NCBI GenBank assembly: GCA_905178155.1
Contig: CAJINV010000023.1
Location: 83,228-127,991, forward strand
Length of the DNA stretch: 44,764 bases
Reading direction: 5' to 3'
DNA from: Amoebophrya sp. A120
Lineage: Eukaryota; Sar; Dinophyceae; Syndiniales; Amoebophryaceae
A program made the position numbers and the translations under genes. Positions 11,401-20,098 of the stretch are shown here, piece after piece (within the stretch, counting starts at the first letter, position 1; each line of letters starts with the position of its first letter). Under the pieces are notes generated by a model that had not been told where the DNA came from, did not search any database, and worked only from the letters and a program-made list of their open reading frames with translations.

Positions 11401-14400
11401 TTTTCAGTGTCATGTGTAACAAACTTGTGATGCAGATCTTGCAATATCATCACAGTGAAGCAGTTTTTTCGTGGGATAAAGTTAGCATCAGAAATAATTC
11501 CCTTTCGTTCCAGATAAAATCCAGACATTTAATTGCAGTTCATAGCAGCGCCACCGAGAGGACAGAACCGGCGTCCTTCTGCAGCTCCACGACCCTCAAC
11601 ATGTCAACGCACACAGCGCCAGCCTATCGCATTTAAAAACGTCCCTACCCCAGAGTTGTCATGCAAATCTGCATGCCAAAAAAGTTTCTCATGCGACGCC
11701 CTAATATGAGAGCCATTTATATCTAGTCGTGTTCTTTTGGAATTTGTGATGCTGGAATCAGCATGGCATGCTACATATGTGATGCTTCGGGACTAGCTAA
11801 ACAGGATGAAGACACTGCGCGGGCAAACTTGTCATGCGAAACAACCAGAGCTGGTTGATTTGTCTACTTAGCAGATTTTCCATCTTGACTCTGGTGTGGG
11901 GACGTTTTTCCTCACAATACAGCCGTCCGCTTCTTCGCGGCCGCAAGAAAGGGAGGTGGACCAACGAGGGCCTCGAGGAGACCGCGTGCCGCAGCCACCT
12001 ATCCTGTGCAAAAGTATCGTACTAGTAGAAATCGCATGACAAATTTTTTCAGCACGAAAAATGGAATTTGTCATGCTGATTGACCTTGGGAATCAGATTT
12101 GTAATGCACGATTGCAATTAGTACGAGTACATATACTTTTGCATAGCATACCGTCCGCTGCACGGCGACAGGAAAATACATCACCCCGTATGCATTGCAA
12201 ATATGTCTGGGTCTGGAAGAGTGGAAGATTTGTCATGCAGGTTTTCCATGACCCATGAGGTCTGGTATGTAGGACATAGCATGACAGATTTTTTGAGAGT
12301 TCTATCATGCCTATCCTGCATGAGAAACAGCCTCGCGATTAGCTCAAAAGTGGACATTTTGGTAATCATGCAACACAGATTTTTACATGACTCAGATTTA
12401 GCATGACAAGTTGGTTTGTTCCAGACCCAAACATTTTTGCATTTGATACCCCGACGCCGGATGTCTTGCCGGGCGGAAGGACGCGGAATATCAAAAGAAA
12501 AAATCCCCCCTCCCCATATCAAAACGAGGTTTCTGATGCTGGATTTGGGTACACAAATCAGATTTATCTTGCTGGAGAGGACTGCAGGCCCATACCAAGA
12601 CCGAGTAGAGATGTTTTGGGCTAGGCGCTGAGCATGGCAAACGTCTAGTCTGTAGGGCCACCAGCATCACAAACCGCCTGCAGAATGGCGGAGACTGTGG
12701 AGTTGCGTTCTTGCAAGACAGAGACGATTTGAGGTCGCAAATCAGCATTGCAAACTTTCTGAGATCTACCTTTTCGTCGATATGGGGAGGGGGGATTTTC
12801 CCTTACGATACGGAACAACCGATCCTCAGGAACAACGGCGAGGAGACTACAACCGCCCAAACAGGAGGTCCCAGATGACTTCGAGTTATAGACGCCAAGA
12901 CCGTATCAAATGCAAATATGTCTGGGTCCTCTGGAACATGGCAACTCGTCATGCCAAATCTGAATCATGCAAGCATCTGTCTAGTTGCATGATTATACCA
13001 AAATGCGCTCTCCACTTTATTTGTTGACCAAGTTCTTGAGAAGAGGTTTCTCATCATGCAGGATGATCATGGCAGAGATCTCAACACAGAATCTGTCTTG
13101 CTAGGTCCCACATTTCAGACGTCATTGCTCGTTGTAAAAGTAAAACCTGCATGACACGTCTTGTCCAGCCACGGAAAAAGTAAAACCTGCCCAGCCACGG
13201 AAAAATTCCGGGAACCGCCGGGGGCCGGCGCATGCGGTTAGGAGCATGGCTGGCCTCGGTGTCGGGGTCGCGGCTTGGCCCGGCGAGCGCTCAAGCAAGT
13301 CAGCCTGTGCATATTGCGTGTGACGCTAGTGGACAAAATGCCGGCAGGGGCGAGGCCATCCCCGGCCGCGATTCCCAATGCGGTCAGCCACCCAAGATCG
13401 CCCAGGCTGGATTCGGTAGGTGAAGTCGACTGGAGGCACAACTCTGGTGGCTCGGACCACAAAATCCCATCCCCCACCAATTCAAAATCCATCCGAATTG
13501 TGTCAGAATCCGTCCGAATCAAGAAGCCAAGAAGGGGACAAAATTCGGACGGAATTCCGACAGAATTCGGATGAGTTTTGAATTTGCCCCGATGGCCCCG
13601 ATGGAGTTTGAATTGGGGCCGATCGTCCGGATGGGTTTTGAATTGGGGCCGGTCGTCCGGATGGAGTTTGAATTGGGGCCGGTCGATCGGATGGAGTTTG
13701 AAATTGGGATCCACTCCCCGATGAACTTTAGAATTGTTGCGCCGATCCCAATTTAGCGCCGCAAACAAGCGCAGCCCCCTTCTGCGCCCGTGCGGGCCAG
13801 TTGTAGCGTTCCTGCCTGAAGTGCCAAAGCCAATAATAGCGCCGGTCGCGGGAATGACTAGACCGCCACCCGTGTCAGACAGGCGCTACACAATAGTGGC
13901 GCGAAATTTTATGCCACGACAACGCGCCGTCGCCCTTCGCAGGCGATGCGGGCGTATGCCGGAAAGTGAATCAGAGCGCATCGCTCTGGCCCTCGGTCAT
14001 CATTCAGCAACACTGCTACTACGGCGCGGAGCAGCCCTGCGGGTTGAGCCCGTCCCCCGAGCCAATGAGCCAGCAGGCAGCGGCGCTACCAGGTCGCCAA
14101 AAGCTGCCGGGGCAGCAACCGCTGAGAGTCCAGGGCATCGCGGATTGTGGCTCATTTCAAAAGTGCTCACTTTTTGAATTCATTTTGAATTCGTTTTGAA
14201 TTCAATTTGACACCGCCTGGTCCAGCGTTAACTCGTTGTAAAAGTAAAACCTGCGTGACACGCGGTCTTGCAACCGTTCAGATCCAGACATATTTGCATT
14301 CGATAGACCATATGCATTGCAAAAGAATCGTACTCGTATAAATGCATTACAAATTTCCTCAGCATGACAAAGAAAATTTGTAATGCTGATTTACCTTAGG

Positions 14401-15559
14401 GAATAGATTTGTAATGCATGATTGCAATACGAGTACGATACTTTTGCATTCGATAGACCACAGGGCCATCTCGCGAAGCCGGTCGCAACGCGTCGGAGGA
14501 GGAAGGCATATCCTGTGCAAAAGTATCTGATACTCGTAGTAATGATCGCAGTCATGCAATACAAATTTTTATCTCAAAAAAAAACAGCACTACAAATTCC
14601 ATTTGTCATGCGGAGCTAATTTGTAATGCGATTACTACTAGATAGTACGATGCTTTTACATTTCATATTTCACCAAGACGAGCAGCAATATATGCACTGC
14701 AAAAGCATCGTACTCGTATAAATGCAAGTCTTGCATTACAAATTGTTTTCCTAGGGTAAATCCGCATGACAAGTTTTATTTCTCATGCTGAGGAAATTTG
14801 TAATGCATTTATACAAGTATCGGATACTTTTGCAGTTCATACAATACCATTATCAGCAAGGACCGGCGACCTCCAACCCTGCCGGCCTGGCCGACAGTGC
14901 GGTTCCCGAAGTGCGGCCAGGTATCCTGTGCAAAAGTATCGTATTCGTAGTAATCGGAATCATGCATTACAAATCTTTATCCCAAGGCAAAACAGCATGA
15001 CAAATACCATTTGTCATGCTGAGCTAATTTGTATTGCAATTACTACTAGTACGATACTTTTGCAGTTGATACCAGGCGATGCCTGGCAAAACGCACTGGC
15101 ACAGGCGGTGCCGAAGTGCTATGGCGCTCTCAAACGTTACACTCTCAACTGTTACATGAAATCTGTAATGCAAGAATGGCAAAAGTGAAAGGGAAAAGGT
15201 TGCGCCTTTTGCATTACAGGTTCGTTTCAGATTATACTGCTATCTAGCACGTCGAGAACTTGTCATGCGAACCAGCTTGATCATGTAGATGTTGGTGCTA
15301 ATTTTGCATGACAAAATCGTGTAACAGTTGAGAATGTAACGTTTGAGAGTCCCATAAGTGCGGCGCTCCGCGGTTAGGAGGTGCGGCGCCAGGTCATTTT
15401 ACCTCGCATCAAGCATTATCACACACAAAAACAAAAAAGCAGGCAGGTCACGTTTGTAATGCAACTATAAATACATCAAAAAAAAACCGCGTATGTTGGT
15501 GGACCCTACTAAAGCAGCATGCTAAGAGGCTGGCCACGGCAGATCATTCTTCGGTGTAG
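5437..15559 (+). CDS. Arg/Ser-rich (SR-like) protein, gene 2, split by 27 introners; 5' end unresolved
   Basis: From 5692 the joined exons (with two bases from 5450-5451) make 2124 nt, exactly 708 codons ending at TAG 15557-15559, with no internal stop. In order the protein has RRHRSERPPNRDRRNRSDE, two RRSRSPRG motifs, an acidic patch (FEDEDEEEEF), a basic PKKKAKEEEESSSGSS stretch, a duplicated ELTNNNG..VV..GQ segment (9889-9960 and 10028-10095), further RDRSRDEP/RGRSRR motifs, and a non-RS tail. No RRM or kinase motif is seen. The composition fits a nuclear speckle or splicing-associated protein (inference). Some exons are tiny: 14673-14690 is 18 nt, 7948-7974 is 27 nt. It may be the continuation of gene 1. 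Confidence 0.72.
5452..5686 (+). mobile_element. Introner E1
   Basis: Family E: TATGGCGCTCTCAACTGTTA at the left, AACGTTTGAGAACGCCATA at the right. Flanks CGGAG/CGCAG (4/5). Excision gives GAGCGGAGACGC in frame. Confidence 0.88.
5737..6763 (+). mobile_element. Introner A2 carrying a ~0.85-kb internal insertion
   Basis: The left half (5737 to about 5875) and right half (about 6733-6763, TACTAGTGCGATGCTTTTGC) are one family A element with perfect TSD AACCG (5732-5736, 6764-6768). Excision of the whole 1,027 bp still joins DRRN to RSDEPQ in frame. Confidence 0.88.
5878..6732. repeat. Purine/pyrimidine mirror-like repeat block nested in introner A2
   Basis: The left part is built from GAGAGGTCG/GAGAGGGTG words; the part at 6370-6500 is built from CCCTCTCGCGCCAC repeated about ten times. 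These are complementary words in inverted arrangement, so the block could fold into a long hairpin. Open frames here reflect the low complexity and I do not call them genes. Confidence 0.75.
6895..7110. mobile_element. Introner F1
   Basis: Family F: TATCCAAGAAAAAAATGTTG at the left, AACTTTTTTTCCTATGGATA at the right. Perfect TSD AATTC (6890-6894, 7111-7115). Confidence 0.92.
7167..7375. mobile_element. Introner F2
   Basis: Family F: TATGCAAGAAAAAAACTGTG at the left, CACAGTTTTTTTCTTGGATA at the right. Perfect TSD GACCG (7162-7166, 7376-7380). Only 51 nt of exon separate it from F1. Confidence 0.93.
7452..7608 (+). mobile_element. Introner A3
   Basis: Family A with perfect TSD AAGTT (7447-7451, 7609-7613). 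A small insertion sits in the left arm (GTATCGTAAAACTCG). Confidence 0.92.
7669..7942 (+). mobile_element. Introner B5
   Basis: Family B with perfect TSD GAGTT (7664-7668, 7943-7947). Excision joins an acidic patch to FQGRGGPRP in frame. Confidence 0.92.
7975..8242 (+). mobile_element. Introner C1
   Basis: Family C: AAAAATGTCTGGGTCTGG near the left, CCAGACCCAGACATTTTTGC near the right, ending TTGATA. Flanks CCTGC/CTTGC (4/5). Confidence 0.9.
8330..8516. mobile_element. Introner F3
   Basis: F-like: TATGCAAAGAAAAAAGCGTT at the left, ACTTTTTTGTTGGGATA at the right. Perfect TSD GCCGG (8325-8329, 8517-8521). Confidence 0.9.
8786..8991. mobile_element. Introner F4
   Basis: F-like: AAAAAAGTGTTACAGTTA at the left and TAACTGTAACACTTTTG at the right, ending GTGATA. 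Flanks ACAGT/GCAGC (3/5). Excision keeps the Ser/Asp run in frame. Confidence 0.85.
9057..9232 (+). mobile_element. Introner A4
   Basis: Diverged family A (left arm TATCCTGTGCAAAAGTTAAA, right end TTTTGCAATGCATA). Flanks CTGGC/CTAGC (4/5). Confidence 0.85.
9305..9459 (+). mobile_element. Introner A5
   Basis: Family A with perfect TSD GGCTG (9300-9304, 9460-9464). Confidence 0.93.
9517..9810 (+). mobile_element. Introner B6
   Basis: Family B; left end varied (TATCATATGCAAAAACG). Flanks GGAGA/GGTGA (4/5). Excision joins ENAGE to NGGGAS in frame. Confidence 0.9.
10152..10468. mobile_element. Introner C2
   Basis: Degraded family C: TATCAACTGCAAACATGTCT at the left, CAGACATATTTGCAATGCATA at the right with a G added before it. 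Flanks GACGG/GTTGG (3/5). Excision joins NGGEDG to VVEQREDRRR. Confidence 0.8.
10536..10719. mobile_element. Introner K1 (orphan family)
   Basis: Starts TATTCACAGAAAATTTCCCG, ends GTATTGCATA; flanks GCTCC/ACTCC (4/5). TIRs are weak, but the GCATGACAAAT-type internal motif is present and excision joins RSRRL to PRTQSTRGQ in frame. Confidence 0.7.
10815..10978 (-). mobile_element. Introner A6, inverted orientation
   Basis: Family A with perfect TSD GAGAC (10810-10814, 10979-10983). The left end is altered (TATCCTGCGGAGCAAAACTA). Confidence 0.9.
11030..11544. mobile_element. Introner C3, outer element of a nested pair
   Basis: Family C remnant: TATCAAAGGCAATTCGG and GGTTCTGGAAG at the left, AATCCAGACATTTAATTGCA at the right, ending TTCATA. 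Flanks CCAGA/GCAGC (3/5). It contains a complete F element at 11270-11478. Excision joins FFRRSP to EPPRGQNRR in frame. Confidence 0.82.
11270..11478. mobile_element. Introner F5 nested inside introner C3
   Basis: F element: TATCGCACGAAAAAACTGTT at the left, AGTTTTTTCGTGGGATA at the right, with perfect TSD AAGTT (11265-11269, 11479-11483) lying inside the C element. Confidence 0.92.
11625..11919 (-). mobile_element. Introner B7, inverted orientation
   Basis: Family B with perfect TSD CAGCC (11620-11624, 11920-11924). Interior orientation matches B3. Confidence 0.93.
12000..12150 (-). mobile_element. Introner A7, inverted orientation
   Basis: Family A; flanks CCACC/CCGTC (3/5). Excision with 5 bp gives VPQPPAARRQENTSP, in frame with the next junction. 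Confidence 0.88.
12189..12448 (-). mobile_element. Introner C4, inverted orientation
   Basis: Family C with perfect TSD CCCCG (12184-12188, 12449-12453). The exon between A7 and C4 is 33 nt. Confidence 0.93.
12489..12810 (+). mobile_element. Introner D3
   Basis: Family D with perfect TSD CGGAA (12484-12488, 12811-12815). Confidence 0.93.
12904..14305 (+). mobile_element. Introner C5 carrying a ~1.1-kb insertion
   Basis: Left end TATCAAATGCAAATATGTCT, right end CCAGACATATTTGCATTCGA then TA. Flanks GACCG/GACCA (4/5). The two family C halves are separated by unrelated sequence bounded by near-identical direct repeats. Confidence 0.82.
13128..14262. repeat. Insert in introner C5 with direct-repeat ends and a 30-bp tandem repeat
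   Basis: A roughly 32-bp sequence with CTCGTTGTAAAAGTAAAACC at 13128-13159 recurs at about 14231-14262. Inside, 13575-13715 holds 4-5 copies of a 30-bp unit (GAGTTTGAATTGGGGCC plus GGTCGTCCGGATG) that would read MEFELGPVVR in one frame. GAATTC-rich words recur at about 14168-14205. No gene recognised. Confidence 0.7.
14311..14455 (-). mobile_element. Introner A8, directly abutting C5
   Basis: Family A with perfect TSD GACCA (14306-14310, 14456-14460). Only those 5 bp separate it from C5, so no real exon lies between the two. Confidence 0.92.
14509..14667 (+). mobile_element. Introner A9
   Basis: Family A; flanks AGGCA/TTTCA match poorly (2/5), but both TIRs are clear and the frame is kept. 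Confidence 0.87.
14691..14841 (+). mobile_element. Introner A10
   Basis: Family A with perfect TSD CAATA (14686-14690, 14842-14846). The exon between A9 and A10 is only 18 nt. Confidence 0.92.
14922..15071 (+). mobile_element. Introner A11
   Basis: Family A, near-consensus ends, perfect TSD CCAGG (14917-14921, 15072-15076). Confidence 0.94.
15120..15356 (-). mobile_element. Introner E2, inverted orientation
   Basis: Family E: TATGGCGCTCTCAAACGTTA at the left, CGTTTGAGAGTCCCATA at the right. Perfect TSD AGTGC (15115-15119, 15357-15361). Last introner of gene 2. Confidence 0.93.
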
Positions 15560-15586
15560 TATTTCTTTGCGCATTGTGCAAATAAT

Positions 15587-16348
15587 ATGTCCTGCCTGCT
15601 TTTTGTTTTTTCTCGGGGATCAGCATCGCACGAGGGACAGCACGTTGTTAATTCATTGCACGTAGCAGCCCAGCAGTTGGAAGTACCTATCGAATGCGGC
15701 CTTGAAGATCGGGGGTACCTTACGGCTGCGGAGCGGCAGCACCAGCAGATGCTTGCCTATCAACACGGCGCGGTCAACACCACGTTGTCAGGGCCGAGTA
15801 CTGGACCTGCCGGCCTAGGTGACGCATCCGAGGTGGTGGACATCATCCCAACTTGGACGACAACAGCTAACATGCTTGCGAATGGCGCGGGACCAGAGCA
15901 GGGTGATGATCATGTAGCACTAGCACATTCAGCAGCGTTTGTCCCTCCTTCGGCTGGTGGGCCAGTGGCATCCGCTTCTGCTGCCAGTAGCGCGATGAAC
16001 TACTACGAAGAGCCACAACTACAGACCAACGGTGGATCCTCGTCCGCCGCTTCTTCGATATGAAATGCAAAAATGTCTGGGTCTGGAAACTTGTGATGCC
16101 AAAATGTGGATGATTGAAGCGCTTCCAATGGAAGCCAGACATGACAAGTTTTTGAGACACCTTCTGATGCCTAGCACGCACTACAAATTGCGTTTTTGCA
16201 TGACAAAGAAAACTTCTCTTTTGCTGCTCATGCAACACAGATTTTCCAGGAACGCAAGACACGCATTTACAAGTTCGACTTTTCCCGACCCAGACATTTT
16301 TGCACTTGATATTCGAAAAAGGTGAACAAGATATCCTGTCGAAAATGA
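15587..16348 (+). CDS. Hypothetical Ala/Ser-rich protein, one introner
   Basis: Exons 15587-16058 and 16317-16348 give 168 codons with TGA at 16346-16348. The start (MSCLLFVFSRGSASHEG) might be a short signal-like N-terminus. The body reads HVAAQQLEVPIECGLEDRGY, then low-complexity Ala/Ser/Gly. No family recognised. Only 27 nt follow the stop of gene 2, so it could instead be part of that transcript. Confidence 0.5.
16059..16311 (-). mobile_element. Introner C6
   Basis: Family C with perfect TSD TTCGA (16054-16058, 16312-16316). The interior resembles the inverted form of C1. Confidence 0.93.
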
Positions 16349-17161
16349 ACCACAAAATATAGGACAAGACGCAAGACAGTGGTCGATAAAAGTGTAAAGT
16401 ACTAGACCCACACCCAAGAGGCTGGACTATTATCAATTTAAACCCGGCACTTGCATCCGCATCGTCTTTGTCATGAAGCAAAGTTTCTTGATATTTCTAT
16501 TAGAACATTTCTATTTCTTTTTGCCCCCTTGTGGTCGGCTTGCTGATAGTGCATGCAAATCAGTAAGTCTGCCTTTATTTCTTGAATTTACGAACTCAAT
16601 CTTTTTTGGAATTTTCTCGTGACAAAAAAAATGTATTAAAAAAAAAACAGCACTAACTTCTTCAGCATTCGAAAGTGAGCAAATCCCAGTGGTCCAGGAC
16701 CTAATGTGAGCACAGGAGTCGATATAAGGACAACGACAATCTAACAAGGCTGAATGACGAGGAGATTTAAATCATGGCAGAAGTAGAGCAAGCCAGTGGA
16801 CTTTTCCAAATGCTGCAAAATGAATCAGCTACTGAACGAGCTGCTAGAAACAAGCATGACAACCACTTGTGTGGTCTAATGTTTTGGCAGTGCTTCTCGA
16901 TTTTTAGATCTTCGGTATTAGGTTTTGATTCGTTTGCGAATGATTTCACCCTTCCTTCCGGACTATCTCACACTCGTACTTGCCATATGTTGCGATGATA
17001 TTTATCTGTATTTTTGCAAATTCCATTTCAAAGAATGTAGATATTATTGTATCGTCAAACACACGACTGCAGGCATGAACACGTGACACTAGCCTATCAA
17101 GGGATGGGTCGGACTTGCTGCAAACTTGATTTCTTTTTTTTTCTGCAAATGAATTGTTGTA
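16349..17161. other. Intergenic or unassigned stretch
   Basis: AT-rich, with no introner ends. A 74-codon frame at 16774-16998 (MAEVEQASGLFQ start) is the only candidate; nothing supports it beyond being open. Confidence 0.4.
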
Positions 17162-17724
17162 ATGAATTTCAATTGTTTCGCACTAAATAAAGTACTTATT
17201 ATTTCTATTGATGCAGGCATTCGCATTGTACTAAGAACAAAACAAAAACTACAACCCGGCCAGGATTGCTATGAGGTCCTCAAGCGTTACATTCTCAACC
17301 ATGATTTGTCGCCATCATTCAACATCGCCATGATCAAGCTACTTCGCATGACAAAGTATCGACGCGCTACATAGCAAATCTGTAAAGCAAGACGCGCAAT
17401 GTTGTTCTCCCTATCACGACCTGTGCTACTCTTTCCTCACAAGTTTATGCTCGTCCAGTGCCTGCGGAGGCTTGGTTCCTCAGCGATAATGGACAACGGC
17501 GCGGGTGTTTTACGATCACAAATTTATGCAATGGCTGAGAATGTAATAGTTGAGAACGCCATAACTGCCGTGTCGCTTCTTCTCGCGATATTCTCGACGA
17601 TATTCTCGATTTCATCGAGAATTGGGGAAAGGCGATGGCGGGTGGATGGGTAATATCCTTGGAGGGCCAAGAGATCCACATGGAGGTCGCAGTAGCGTAT
17701 GTTTGCGGTATAATTCTCATGTAG
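17162..17724 (+). CDS. Small hypothetical protein, one introner
   Basis: Exons 17162-17269 and 17569-17724 join to 88 codons ending TAG. The joined sequence reads KLQPGQDCRVASSRDILDDI and then LDFIENWGKAMAGGWVISLE, which looks more protein-like than the frames that read through the element. A pyrimidine tract and CAG at about 17200-17215 could be a conventional 3' splice site, so the true 5' end may lie upstream. Function unknown. Confidence 0.45.
17270..17563 (+). mobile_element. Introner E3
   Basis: Family E, diverged: TATGAGGTCCTCAAGCGTTA at the left, AATAGTTGAGAACGCCATA at the right. Flanks ATTGC/ACTGC (4/5). Confidence 0.87.
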
Positions 17725-17854
17725 CAAATAAAAAACACCTGCTCCAGGGCCAAAATCACAGCGAAGAAGGAAATTCTATTCCTTTTCAAGACTTTCTTAC
17801 CATGGGAGTTGCAGGTAATGGACGCGAGCTCAACTATCACCGCCCATATAGAAG

Positions 17855-18269
17855 ATGAGAATCCAGGGACGTAAAAGAAGAGGGGTCGGGCAGGAACAAT
17901 CTAAAGATTTCAATCATCAAAGAGGATTTCGATTTCCCCCGTGTATCAAATGGAAAAATGTTTGGGTCTGGAAGAATGCAAGTTTGTCATGCTTGTCCGG
18001 CATGACTCGAGAATCTCTGTTGCATAGGCACGAAAAAGCCCTCGTGCCTGTCATACAAAACGCAGTTTGCCACGCGGAATACGTAAGACGTGGCAGCCAA
18101 AAAAAATATCATACATAGCTGCGTACTGCAGTGCGTGTATCATATAGTTTTAGCATTACAAGTTTTCAGACCCAGACACTTTTGCATTTGATACCGTGCG
18201 TGACAAAGCAACTGGCCGCGTGTTGGCAAGCTGTGGCGACGTACGAGGTTAATGTCAACTCTTTCTACG
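17855..18269 (+). CDS. Hypothetical basic protein fragment, one introner, 3' end lost
   Basis: MRIQGRKRRGVGQEQSKDFN leads to GFRFPPC; after excision of the element the frame continues VTKQLAACWQAVATYEVNVN and then SFY. The frame then enters a decayed family A element (18270 onward) with no recognisable right end, so the gene cannot be followed further. Confidence 0.35.
17944..18193. mobile_element. Introner C7
   Basis: Family C with perfect TSD CCGTG (17939-17943, 18194-18198). Confidence 0.92.
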
Positions 18270-18396
18270 TATGCAATGCAAAAGCCTCGTACTAGTATAA
18301 ATTGCATTATACAACTTGGAGGCACATCAGTACAAATTTAATTATGTAATGCGGATTTAGATTTTGATTTACCTTGAGAAAGAGATTTGTAACTGC
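18270..18396 (-). mobile_element. Truncated family A introner (A12)
   Basis: Left end TATGCAATGCAAAAGCCTCG and most of the interior are present, but the alignment ends at GATTTGTAACTGC without the right TIR. Confidence 0.65.
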
Positions 18397-19190
18397 GAGA
18401 ACCCTTAGGCACATTACCACAGCGTGGTGCTGATCCTCGCAGACAAACCGTCCTCACCCCACTCTAAACCTTACACTTGCTCTACACCTACTTATAGCGA
18501 AGATTCAGAACGACCTAGCTCTGCTGTGCTGTTGAGATACGGAACACATGATTGACGTGAGGAAGAGCAGTCAGTTGCACAATAAAAATAGCACATGTCA
18601 CTGTCTCACGGCGCAGCAGAGTTTGTTATAGCTATATTTAGTGCTATTGGCTCGGTTAGAGGTATCAAAGTAGTAGAAGTGCTTCATCTTATTCCTAGGA
18701 GGTTGCAGCTCTTCGTCTTTTTGTTTGTTTGTCCCCGGTGTAGGTAATTGTGCCTACGAGGTCGGTGCTGCTACAAAACTGACACGTAGCGCAGCTCGAG
18801 GCAAAAATGAATCGATCGCCTGCTATGTGCAGTCGTGTTCCGTTTTGGAAATGTCTCTAAATGTGCTTGCTTGCAAGACCGTAAAAACTTTTGTGCGGTA
18901 GTCCAGGTCAAGTTCAAGAAAGCGATCTAATCTAGTTTCAGGTGAAGTAGAAATTGGATAAAATTTGATAAAAACTATAAAAGGGAAGATTCTAATATTG
19001 AGCCCATCAATCGTCGTCATGTTCCTTCTTGTTTCTTCTTGTTTCGACGCAACAAAAAACGCGCTATTGTGCCAATCCTTCATCATTAGGCAGGTGTGCT
19101 GAGTGACTGGTCCGCTCGTGTGGTCGATGTGTCTGTGAGGGACGCAGTGCCCGCCCTCACCACGCACACAGATCAACATACAAAGATGCG
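18397..19190. other. Intergenic stretch
   Basis: No introner ends and no convincing plus-strand frame. A 118-codon minus-strand frame (18823-19179) has no recognisable features. Confidence 0.4.
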
Positions 19191-19197
19191 TTTTTGA

Positions 19198-20080
19198 CGA
19201 ACTCTCCTCATTTTACATGCTCTTATCGTAGCGCACGTGCAAGAATCCATTCGTTGTACAGCACCGGTGTGGGCGACGTTGGTACGGAGGAACCTGTATC
19301 AAATGCAAACATCCCTGGATGTCTGGAAGACAAAGAGTTGCAACTTGTGATGCAAGCTGTGGAAGTAGATGTAGAACAGAGAAGAATTTGTGTTGCACGA
19401 GCGCCACAAGCTGCCCATAATTGCTTGCTTCGCAATCCGGCAGTTACTCATGCGGGACAGGCATCAAGAGGCGCTCTTAAAACCTGTAATGCTTTTGCTT
19501 GCATCAGACAAGATTTGGGTGGTGCTGGTGCATGACAAACAAGGGCATCGTTCCAGACCCAGGCATATGATTTGCAATGCATAACGTGGCGCCACGCACG
19601 GAAAGTCCAATGCTCGGCCATATCGGTACGAACACCACGCTCGGCCAGGGCCAACAGGTTTTTTTGAGCAGCGCTTATGCAGGAACTCCGGCGGCACCGA
19701 CCTGTAGTTCTTCCGACGGCGTGGCTCGTTTCCCAGCGCGCCGACATGTTCAAGTTGATTTTCTTTCGGCAGTGTGGTTCATTTCCCACGGTACGACCAA
19801 CGTAATCACACCCCGCCCACTTTCGCCGAGCGCGGCTGCCGCGCGACCTGAAATGCCGCTACCTGGTGTACCTATGCAAGCATACGAAAGGGGAAATGCT
19901 ATTGCGTTTTCGCATTCTCGAAAGGCCTTGCCATTGTACAATAGGATGAAGAGGTCGCGTCACCTAGTGCGTGCATCTATCTGTAAAGATGAGAATGAGA
20001 AATCTAAATCCTGGGCTCGTCGCAATAGAAAACTGTTTCATGCAAAAGGACGTCGTTGTCGTGCATGTTCTTGTTTGTAA
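19198..20080 (+). CDS. Hypothetical protein, one introner, start not found
   Basis: Excising the element joins a frame open after TGA 19195 (IRCTAPVWATLVRRNL) to APRTESPMLGHIGTNTTLGQ and on to TAA 20078-20080. No ATG precedes the element in this frame. A competing frame (GVGDVGTEEPG...) is also open across the junction for about 45 codons. No family recognised. The stop is in frame with the next exon candidate at 20099. Confidence 0.35.
19297..19583. mobile_element. Introner C8
   Basis: Degraded family C (TATCAAATGCAAACATCCCT left, TTTGCAATGCATA right). Flanks ACCTG/ACGTG (4/5). Confidence 0.85.
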
Positions 20081-20098
20081 AAAAACGTTTGCAGCGAA

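Noticed and set aside
13571-13756. MEFELGPVVR repeat frame
   Set aside because: Product of a 30-bp tandem repeat inside an insertion within an intron; no evidence of expression.
16774-16998. 74-codon frame starting MAEVEQASGLFQ
   Set aside because: Short, unrecognised and unsupported by neighbours; noted only within the intergenic entry.
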